Source of the DNA: Chitinophaga sp. E66
Lineage (GTDB): Bacteria; Bacteroidota; Bacteroidia; Chitinophagales; Chitinophagaceae
Direction: 5' to 3'
DNA length: 64,000 bases
NCBI GenBank assembly: GCA_019285755.1
Contig: CP079103.1
Span: 1,612,001 to 1,676,000 of the forward strand
Shown here: piece after piece, positions 54,640 to 64,000 of the stretch
Numbering within the stretch: the first letter of the stretch is position 1
Layout: each line of letters starts with the position of its first letter
Program-made: the position numbers and the translations under genes
Notes under the pieces: generated by a model
Told to the model about the DNA's origin: nothing
Databases searched by the model: none
The model's input: the letters and a program-made list of their open reading frames with translations, nothing else

Positions 54640-56051
54640 ATGATGGAAATTCCTGTACAGAACGGGAAATGGATGTATTTGAGCGCGTTGCGGAAGCAGC
54701 CCGGCAGATAGGCGTTCCCGCTTACCTGATCGGGGATTCGTCCGCGACAAGCTGCTGGGAAGACCTACGAAAGACGTGGATATCGTTTGCGTGGGAGATG
54801 GCATCGCACTGGCCCACCGCGTGGCCGCGCTGCTCGATCCCTCCCTGAAAGTCAATTACTTCAAAACATACGGCACCGCCCAGATCCGGTTCGGAGATAT
54901 CGAACTGGAGTTCGTAGGCGCCCGCCGCGAAAGCTACCGCCAGCATTCCCGAAATCCCGAAGTGGAACCGGGAACCTGGAAGATGACCAGCTGCGCAGAG
55001 ATTTTACCATCAACGCACTGGCTATCAGCCTTACCCCGGATAGCTACGGCAAACTCATCGATCCCTTTAACGGATTGCAGGACATGAAAGACGGCGTCAT
55101 CCGCACGCCGTTGGAACCGGGCCAGACCTTCAGCGACGACCCCTGCGCATGATGCGCGCCATCCGCTTCGCATCCCAACTGAACTTTACCATCCTCCCGA
55201 AACATTCCAGGCCATCCAGGACCACGCGGCGAGGATAAAGATCATTACCAGGAAAGGATCACCGATGAGCTGAATAAGATCATGCTCAGCGCCAAACCTT
55301 CCGTAGGACTGGACCTCTTATATAAATCCGGTATCCTGAAGATCATCTTCCCCAGATGGTAGATCTCGTAGGCGTGGAAATGCTGGAAGGAAGGGGCATA
55401 AAGACAATTTCTATCACACCCTACAGGTGATCGATAATATCTCGCGGCATACTGGCGACCTCTGGTTGCGCTGGGCCGCATTATTGCACGATATCGGCAA
55501 ACCGGCCACCAAACGTTTCGAGGCCGGGCATGGCTGGACGTTCCACGGGCACGACGCCGTTGGCGGCAAAATGGTGCCCCGGATCTTTACACGGCTGAAG
55601 CTCCCCTGAACGAAAAGATGCGGCTGGTGAAGAAACTGGTGGAACTGCACCTGCGGCCCATCAGCCTCACGAAGGAGAATATCACAGATTCGGCTATACG
55701 CAGACTGCTGTTCGATGCAGGCGAAGACCTGGAAGCGCTCATGATGTTGTGCGAGGCGGATATTACATCTAAGAACCGCGCGAAGGTGCGCAGGTACTGG
55801 AGAATTTCGAGCTGGTGCGGGAAAGGTTGAAGGAAGTGGAAGAAAGCGACCGGATCCGTAACTGGCAGCCGCCGGTAACGGGCGAACTGATCATGGAAAC
55901 GTTCGGGCTAATGCCCGGGAAGCTGGTGGGAGACCTGAAAAGCGCCATCCGCGAAGCGATCCTCGACGGAGAAATCGCCAATAATTATGACGCGGCGTAT
56001 GCATTCATGCTGAAAAAGGCGGGCGAACTAAACTTGACCCCTGTTAAATAA
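54640..56051 (+). CDS. CCA tRNA nucleotidyltransferase / poly(A) polymerase family with HD domain
   Basis: Adds or repairs the CCA end of tRNAs. About 473 residues after joining. The N-terminal class II nucleotidyltransferase has [16 protein letters not shown] (shift near 54735), the metal site [11 protein letters not shown] and [22 protein letters not shown] follows, then an HD domain ([16 protein letters not shown]). Breaks also lie near 54975, 55140, 55200, 55235, 55358, 55395, 55607 and 55790, the densest in the window. The tRNA-Leu in this window lacks an encoded CCA, so such an enzyme is needed. Confidence 0.92.
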
Positions 56052-56056
56052 TTTGG

Positions 56057-56064
56057 TATTTTTG
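56057..56064 (+). promoter_or_regulatory. Bacteroidota -7 promoter element
   Basis: TATTTTTG, an exact TAnnTTTG match, 23 bases upstream of the 56087 gene. Confidence 0.5.
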
Positions 56065-56086
56065 TTCATACAACATTGTAAATCAT

Positions 56087-56662
56087 ATGCCGGTATTAAA
56101 GTTCAGAGTTTATTGGGAAGAAGACGAAAGTGTCTATAGGGATATCGTTGTTAAGCCCAGTCAGAATTTTGTGCAGTTCCATCAGGCCATCTTGACAGCA
56201 TATGAGTTTGACTCCAAGCACAAGGCAACGTTCTTCCGCAGCAACGACAACTGGCAACGCGGCCGGGAAATCCTGCTCGAAAAGGACGGTCAACCCCGCA
56301 AAGCGGAGCCGCTGATGATGGCGGAGACCCCTGTGGGTGCGATGGTCAGGGACCCTAACCAGAAATTTATCTACCTCTACGATTTCGCCAAAAACTGGAC
56401 GTTCCTGGTGGAACTGATCGCCGTGGCGAAAGACGAGAACGCCAAGCTGAGCTACCCCGCCGTAGTCCGCAAGGAAGGGCTCGCGCCCAGTCAATACGGC
56501 ACCAAAGGCCTTATTGGCGATAAACTCGTTGAAATGGAGGAGAAGTACGACCTTAACCGTGAAGGCATGCCGGAAGACGGATTTGGTGAAGAAGGCGAAG
56601 AAACCGAGCGTGAAGACGACGGTATGGAGGAAAGCGGCGGCGAAGACGAAAACGCATTTTAG
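56087..56662 (+). CDS. Plasmid pRiA4b ORF-3-like protein
   Basis: 191 residues, intact. MPVLKFRVYWEEDESVYRDIVV, NFVQFHQAILTAYEFDSKHKATFF and FIYLYDFAKNWTFLVELI match the PRiA4_ORF3 domain (IS1096 TnpR-like family). A strongly acidic tail follows (GEEGEETEREDDGMEESGGEDE). The name is historical, and no transposon sequence is seen here. Function is unknown. It lies between cca and miaA, and a strong terminator follows. Confidence 0.88.
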   Translation: MPVLKFRVYWEEDESVYRDIVVKPSQNFVQFHQAILTAYEFDSKHKATFFRSNDNWQRGREILLEKDGQPRKAEPLMMAETPVGAMVRDPNQKFIYLYDFAKNWTFLVELIAVAKDENAKLSYPAVVRKEGLAPSQYGTKGLIGDKLVEMEEKYDLNREGMPEDGFGEEGEETEREDDGMEESGGEDENAF

Positions 56663-56672
56663 CAAGTATAGT

Positions 56673-56699
56673 CCCGGCGCGTCCTGCGCCGGGCTTTTT
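56673..56699 (+). terminator. Rho-independent terminator
   Basis: CCCGGCGC/GCGCCGGG stem with a GTCCT loop and CTTTTTAT tail, directly after the 56087 gene. Confidence 0.93.
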
Positions 56700-56704
56700 A
56701 TCAT

Positions 56705-57611
56705 ATGAATAAGACGGTCATCCTCGTTGCCGGCCCTACCGCGGTAGGGAAAACGGCCACAGCTATCCGCATCGCGCAGATGCTGGGTACGGATATTATT
56801 TCGGCAGACTCCCGGCAATGCTACCGGGAAATCTCCATCGGAACGGCCAAGCCGTCCGCGGAAGAACTGGCTGCTGTTCGACATTATTTCATTGATTCCC
56901 ATTCTATTGCAACAGAAGTGAACGCCGCCATGTACGAAGAACTGGCGATGGGTTATGCCGCCGAGGTTTTCTCCCGGCACAACACGGTCGTCCTTACCGG
57001 CGGAACCGGCCTGTATATCAGGGCCTTCCTGGAAGGGATGGACGATATGCCCCCGTACCTGCGCATATCCGCGAAGCCGTCCGCTCAGGTTTCGCCAGCC
57101 ATGGCCTGGCCTGGTTGCAGGAGGAGCTCCGGCAAAAGACCCCGAATTCTATGCGGTCGCCGAGACCCAGAACCCTCACCGCCTCGTGCGTGCGCTGGAG
57201 ATCTTCGAAACCACCGGGCAATCCATTACCGCCTTCCGGACTAATACCGCCCGCCAACGCGATTTCCGTGTCCTCAAATTAGGACTGGAGCTACCCAAAG
57301 AGCTTCTTCATGCTAACATCCACAAACGGGTAGACCAAATGATGGACCTGGGACTGGTAGACGAAGTGCGCAACGTTCTCCCTTACCGCGACCGCAACGC
57401 CCTCCAGACAGTAGGCTACACAGAAGTCTTCGACTTCCTGGACGGCAAAACCACCCTCCCCATGGCCGTTGATGCCATCAAGACCCACACCCGCCAATAC
57501 GCGAAACGCCAGCTCACCTGGTTCCGCAGAGACCCAGAGCTCCAATGGTTCGACGCCAGGACGCCCGATGCGGTCATATCCCATATCCGCCAGCAACTTT
57601 CCGCACAATAA
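56705..57611 (+). CDS. miaA: tRNA dimethylallyltransferase
   Basis: Adds the dimethylallyl group to A37 of tRNAs reading UNN codons. About 302 residues. P-loop GPTAVGKTATA, then DIISADSRQCYREISIGTAKP, VVLTGGTGLYIRAFLEG, HRLVRALEIFETTGQS, GLVDEVRNVLPYRDRNALQTVGYTEVF and TRQYAKRQLTWFRRD. Breaks lie near 57060 and 57125. A terminator sits immediately upstream, so it probably has its own weak promoter or readthrough expression. Confidence 0.95.
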
Positions 57612-58317
57612 TTCCCGGTTATTACCGCCGCCAACCCCAAACCTGATCCGGAAAAGCAAACGCTTTACCGGCAAGAGGCATTACATGCTTTAAACGAACT
57701 GCCGCGAGGGGGCTAAAAGTTGACCAAAATTGACGCTGAACCGCACAAAACCGGAGGGACATTCTGTAAACTGAAATCAGGATTTATTAGGATTGCTGTA
57801 AACCCCAATCAGGACTATTACTACGGGGCTGTATAGCTGTTTCAGGACGATACGAACGGGGAAAGTGCAGACGAGGGGCAGACGAAGGGCAGACGAGCGG
57901 CAGACGAGCGGCAGACTAGAAGGAGTTAAGAGGTAGTTGATAGGCAGTCAAGATGCTGATAAATAGCTGGTTAGATGCAGATTTGATGGGTTTGCAGCAC
58001 TATTTATGCTTCCCGGGTATAGAAATGCCGGTTAAACAGTCTGGTAAGTCAGCATTGTGAATTGGGTAAACGGCGGTCAACTGTTAAAAGAAATGTTGAT
58101 GGCTCCCGGCTCGTAAAACTGATGGGGAAAGAGGAAGCCCTCCTTACTTAGAGATAGGTTCAGTAAGGGTTCCTTAAGGGTTCATGTATATCTAATGTAT
58201 ATCAAATGGTACTCCGGCCAATACAGTAAAGGAATAGGAGGGAAAAAGCACCCCGCCATTGCCCTTAGCTTTGAAGGCAGTTCTTTGACATAAGGTTATT
58301 GATGGCGCGTAAGTGCA
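57612..58317. other. 706-bp intergenic region with a tandem array
   Basis: No gene, RNA or clear promoter is supported. It contains the 11-bp array described separately and otherwise unremarkable sequence between miaA and the convergent porin gene. Confidence 0.5.
57867..57916. repeat. 11-bp tandem array, inverted copy
   Basis: Units GCAGACGAGCG with variants GCAGACGAAGG and GCAGACGAGGG. Its reverse complement matches the 14827-14870 array, including the order of variant units. Confidence 0.9.
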
Positions 58318-58346
58318 TAAAAAAAGGAAGCGTTTGCGCGCTTCCC
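58318..58346 (-). terminator. Terminator of the porin gene
   Basis: GGAAGCG/CGCTTCC stem; on the minus strand it is followed by seven T. It lies 27 bases after the stop at 58373. Confidence 0.88.
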
Positions 58347-58372
58347 GTTTTTGTATCTGGAATTTATATCTG

Positions 58373-59944
58373 TTAGAATTTGAAGCCGACCGTCAGCACA
58401 ACATTGCCGCCAGACATGTCAACGTCAGCCGTAGGGGCTTTGAACTCGCCGCTCAGGACGTACGGGTTGTACACCGATTTGGAGGAAAGGGTGTGTACGT
58501 AGGTCAGGTCGGTGAAGAAGCCTTTGTTCCGGTAGCCCACGCCGCCGCTGGCGCGCTTGATGCTGCCGTCAGTGTCAGTGAGGTCGCTGTTGTAAGGGTT
58601 GCCGTAGTAGGCGAAACCGGCTCGAACGGCAAAGATGTTAAATTTCAGCTCACCGCCTACGCGAACGTTCACTGCGCCGGTGTAGGAGTCCTGGATGGTG
58701 CGGTTCAGCCTGTTGGCGAAATCGCGGTCGTCCACGTTTCCTTTATTGAATTTGTACTTGCTGCTGGCATAGTCTACGTACTCTACGTCTGCCGTGATAA
58801 AGCCGTGTTGCTGCTTCACGTCGGCGTTGGTGCCGAAGATGTAGGACACGCTGCCGCCGGCACGATAAGGGGTGCGGAGGCTGTAGTCGTATTCCATGGG
58901 GAAACCATCGAAGAGGTCTTCTGTGCGCACGGTATGGTTGCCCTGTTCTTCCATCCGGGAGGTTACACGGGCGGAATAAGTGTCGTGCATGCTGTACCAG
59001 GTGGGGGTGTGGAAGTTAACGCCCACACGGAGGGAGGGCATGGGCGCATAAATGATACCCAGTTTGGCATTGAAGCCCGTCGCGTCTGTAGACAGCATGT
59101 CCTGGCTTTCATACCATTCGAAGTCATTGTTCAGGCCGCTGGTCCTCCTCTGAAAAGGTGCGGTCGCGCTCATAGTCGATCCTCGGGAAGTTGAGGGACA
59201 GGCCGAAGTAGAATTGTTCGTCATAGTTACCCGCGAAGCCCAGGGAGAACTCGTTGATACCGCCGCGTTCCTTGATGAGGTCGTTTTGGCGGATGCCGCC
59301 TGGGGCGGTGGGATTGATGACGGAATAATATTTCTCTACGCCGCCGGCGCCGTCTGCGTCATAACCGAGCACATAGGAACGGAAACCGAGGCTGGGGCCT
59401 TCTGCGTAGTAGTCGTTGGCATCGTCGAAAGAAACCGGTACACCGTTGGGCATGAGGGTTTCCACCCATTTATCGGAGTAGCTGGTCATGGTGTTGGTGC
59501 CGGTAACATAACCGCGGTTATTGAAGTCTGCGGTGCGGGCATAATCGATCGCTACGGCGAAGTTGCGGAACTTGCTGCCGGAGGACCGGTTGGGGATGCC
59601 GAACACGACGCCGACGTTACCGAGCGACATGCCGCTTTTGCTATCGGAACTGGAGGGGTTATTGGTGATGCCGGCATTTTTCCGGAAGGTCATATCGGTG
59701 TTCTTGAAATAGAACCCGGGAGATATGGTGACTTCGCTGGTTTTGAAGAAACCGAGGCCGGCTGGGTTGATGTGGGTGGAGGAGATGTCGCCCCGAGGGA
59801 GCCGGCGGCTCCGCCGATGGCCTGTGTGCGTGCGGTTCCGCCGTAGATCAGGCGGCTGTAGCGTAATGCGTCGTGCTCGTCTTGTGCCATGGCGGTGGCG
59901 GATACACCAAGGGCTAGCAAAAGAAATGCTGTTCTTTTATTCAT
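58373..59944 (-). CDS. OmpP1/FadL/TodX-family outer membrane transporter
   Basis: Predicted outer membrane channel for hydrophobic substrates. About 523 residues with a signal peptide (MNKRTAFLLLALGVSATAMAQ). TARTQAIGGAAGSLG followed by THINPAGLGFF after a break near 59795 is the family's N-terminal hatch signature. Barrel strands run to GGNVVLTVGFKF with a terminal Phe. A second break is near 59145. In Bacteroidota the family is often single-gene and constitutive. The substrate is not known. Confidence 0.9.
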
Positions 59945-59978
59945 CTTGTAAGTGCTGGTGAATAATCTATATTGGCAT

Positions 59979-60034
59979 AAAAAAACGAATTACCAGCCGG
60001 CGCCTTTGGAAGGGGCTTCCTTACTGGTAATTCG
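59979..60034 (-). terminator. Long-stem terminator between two minus-strand genes
   Basis: Eleven-base perfect stem CGAATTACCAG/CTGGTAATTCG with a 27-base loop; on the minus strand it is followed by TTTTTTT. It ends the lipoprotein transcript 13 bases after its stop. Confidence 0.85.
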
Positions 60035-60046
60035 TCAATATCAGGA

Positions 60047-61041
60047 TCAGCCGCGCGGTCTGGACCGTGAAGGAGCAGAAGAAGGGCTGCTGCTCGGGCT
60101 GCTGCTGGGTGGCGTATAGCTTCTTTGCGGTGCGCTGCTGCGTTCGGGAGTGTAGGAGGGCTGCTGACGGGCCGGAGCGCTGTTGCTTCGGTCGTAGTTG
60201 CGCTCATAGTCCCTGCTGGAACGCTGGCGTTGCGGGGCCGGTTGTGCTGCGGGGCGCTCGCCGGACGATCTTTCGAACGTTCTGCGGGTGCTGGGCTGCG
60301 TTACCGGGCGGCCGGAATTGCTGTCGTACTGCCTTCTCGGTGCGGAACCGTTGGTGTTCGGGCGATAGGTCCGGCTGCCGTCGGTTGTGTACACGCGGAG
60401 TTGGAAGTTCCGCGGGGCGGTAGGAATTTGCCGGGCGCGGGGTGTAGTAATAGCCGCCATGACCGCCGTACCAGGGATAACCCCACCGTACCAGCCACCG
60501 CCGCCGTACCAGCCGCTACCGTACCATCCATGGCCCCAGCCGCTGCCATACCAGCCGCTGCCGTACCAGTTGTTATACCACGGATTGCCGTACCATCCGC
60601 CGCCGTAACCCCAGGGGCGGCCATAACCGAAGCCGATGCTCAGCGACGGGCCGTACCAGTTGTTCCAGCCGAAGCGGTTCCAGCTGTTGAATCCGTAATA
60701 GTTGTTGAAAGCCATATTGCCGCCGAAATCATCGAAGTAATACCCGTCCCAGTAACTGCCGGTATAAGGCCTGCTGAAACGGTCGATCCGGCGGGCGTAG
60801 TCGTAACGCTCCTCGTCCTCGTCGGCATAAGTAACGTATTCGCCCTCTTCCTCATCATAGGTTTCTTCAACTTCCGGGCTCTGGCGGCCTGTGTGGCACG
60901 TTGATTGCCCGAAGCGTAAGCTCTTTGATCGCGGACCGGAGAGTGGTACACATCGTCCGGCGTCTGGGCGGTCTGATAAGCGGTGGAACAGCTGCCGAAA
61001 ACAAGCAGGGCCGCTACCGCACTATATATCATAGGTCTCAT
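60047..61041 (-). CDS. W/Y/G-rich exported lipoprotein with Ser/Pro/Arg tail
   Basis: About 331 residues. Lipoprotein signal MRPMIYSAVAALLVFGSC, then an acidic linker (EEEGEYVTYADEDEERYDYARR). The middle is a low-complexity block with GSGWYGSGWGHGWYGSGWYG-like repeats, and the tail is a Ser/Pro/Arg/Gln stretch. Breaks lie near 60880 and 60470-60430. I do not know its function. Similar proteins in Bacteroidota are called hypothetical. The composition suggests a flexible surface protein. No operon partner is seen. Confidence 0.75.
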
Positions 61042-62819
<1,778 letters not shown>

Positions 62820-62847
62820 TCAAGGAAAAAGCCGTTAATTGCCGTTG

Positions 62848-64000
62848 ATGCAAGCCATCCGTTACATAATATTGCTGCTGGCCTGCCTGGCCGGGCCGTT
62901 TGCGGGTTCGCGCAGGGCCTGGTGATCCGCAATTACAATGTAAAGGATGGGCTTGCCAACGCTACGGTATACAGCGCCGTACAGGATGTGGAAGGGTTCA
63001 TCTGGTTCGCGACACCCACCGGCGTCAGCAAATTCGATGGCAAACGCTTCCGCAATTACACCAAAAAGGACGGCCTGACCGACAATGACGTCGTTAAGCT
63101 CGCCGCCGACTCCCGCGGCCGCATCTGGTTCTTCACCAGCAATGGCAAGCTGTCGTTCTTCCACAACCATATCGTCCATAACGAAGACACCGACTCCACC
63201 CTTAGCTACAACAGCCGCAGCCATTACGTGCAATACGCGTTCGAGGACCGCGCCCGCACCATCTGGTTCCTCAACTCCGCCGGCCGCCTCATCCAATACA
63301 ACGGCCGCAAGACCGTCTACGATAAACTGGGCGCCAGCTCCATGGATGTCATGAGCATCCTCAGCAAAGACAGCGTATTCCAACCCCTCCAACGGTACTT
63401 TAACCTACAGGGCGTCAAAGACAGCAACAACTTCCAGCAGAAGATCTTCATTACCGCCCCCTTCTCACTGGGCAACCAGCGGTTTGCCGAAAGGATACAG
63501 CAAAATCCCGTCATCATCACCGGCAATACCCTTTATTCCTACACCCCGCAAGACATCATGCCCTTCTTCTCCGGAACGGAATGGGGCATCCGCGAAGAGA
63601 TCAGCAGCGTCAGCATCGATGGAGACAACCTATGGATCGGCACGCCCCGCGCATTGTATCTCATCCGCGATTTCTTTAAAGGAGAAAAGAAACTCAGCAA
63701 ACTGCTGAACAACCACTTCATCACATCCATCCTGCACGACCGCGACGGCAATACGGATCACCACCTTCGGCGACGGTGTGTATCATATCCCCTTCAAGCA
63801 CTTTTACTTCGCTTACCTCGATAATACCAACGGCTTATATTCCCACTCCGTATACAGCGTGTTCAAGGACAAACGAAATGGCCTGCTGTATATCGGGGAG
63901 AATGCAGGTATGCTGAACGTCATGACGCCGGGCGGGAACATCCGCCGCTATGAGCTGGACTCCACCGGCGGCAGGAACTCCGTGCTCGGCATTATGGCCC
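62848..64000 (+). CDS. Sensor protein with two-component propeller domain (3' truncated)
   Basis: The start has a signal peptide (MQAIRYIILLLACLAGPFAGFAQG, indel near 62905). Propeller repeats follow (GFIWFATPTGVSKFDGKRF, GRIWFFTSNGKLSFF, NLWIGTPRALYLIRDFF, NTWITTFGDGVYHIPF after a break near 63750). The protein runs out of the window. Such N-termini lead either into LytS/YesM-type histidine kinases or hybrid regulators. The shorter propeller and its position next to proS favour a LytS-type kinase, but this cannot be seen. Confidence 0.8.

Noticed and set aside
56087..56662. Insertion-sequence passenger (IS1096 TnpR-like name)
   Set aside because: The name is historical. No transposase, inverted repeats or target duplication are seen around the gene.
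58313..59846. Plus-strand frames of 293 and 210 codons
   Set aside because: Antisense to the OmpP1/FadL-family gene, whose own frame is clear.
60440..60640. GC-rich repeats as a non-coding repeat element
   Set aside because: They are codons for Gly, Trp and Tyr within an exported lipoprotein frame.

Overview
The window is GC-rich bacterial DNA from a member of the Bacteroidota, most probably a Chitinophagaceae species close to Chitinophaga. The signs are four SusC/SusD pairs, ECF sigma/FecR pairs, a hybrid two-component regulator, few Shine-Dalgarno sites, and exact TAnnTTTG promoter elements ahead of several genes. The assembly is full of single-base indels. Almost every gene, including housekeeping genes (dapD, cca, miaA, proS), is split over two or three frames although the joined translation is intact. 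I therefore give whole-gene spans joined across these breaks and treat the breaks as sequencing errors unless stated.

Layout. 1-5981: a SusC/SusD operon with two surface-lipoprotein-like genes, closed by a terminator. 6094-13648: ECF sigma factor, FecR anti-sigma factor, SusC, SusD and a GH18-family protein. 13707-15107: a convergent gene of unknown function and a repeat-rich intergenic stretch. 15108-16160: a Tat-exported metallophosphoesterase. 16484-17487: an AT-rich two-gene islet with a HEPN-like protein. 18066-28103: a beta-glucan-type locus (GH16, SusC, SusD) with a divergent hybrid two-component regulator. 28100-40909: a mixed block: DUF3237, Pmp3-like protein, PepSY membrane protein, SDR, M48 protease, DUF6933-like protein, alpha/beta hydrolase, sulfatase, DUF1254/1214 protein, a membrane-tethered winged-helix regulator and a small exported protein.

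41046-42692 holds an AT-rich pair, an AAA ATPase and a small TOPRIM/DUF4276-like protein, next to a tRNA-Leu(CAG). It looks like an acquired defence cassette. dapD follows, then a third ECF/FecR/SusC/SusD unit (43881-50476).

50535-52748 is the most notable locus. It holds two ATP-grasp ligases of the MvdD and MvdC types and, directly upstream, a hidden 59-residue precursor peptide broken by one homopolymer indel. The precursor has a PFFAQLLE leader motif and a TQKYPSDGDEEWW core. Together they form a compact microviridin-type graspetide cluster with an atypical core and no dedicated transporter or protease nearby.

52919-62819 is mainly housekeeping: glycosyltransferase, threonylcarbamoyl-AMP synthase, CCA-adding enzyme, a pRiA4b ORF-3-like protein, miaA, an OmpP1/FadL-family porin, a W/Y/G-rich lipoprotein and proS. 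The window ends inside a sensor kinase with a propeller sensor domain. Two intergenic regions 43 kb apart carry the same 11-bp tandem array in opposite orientation.
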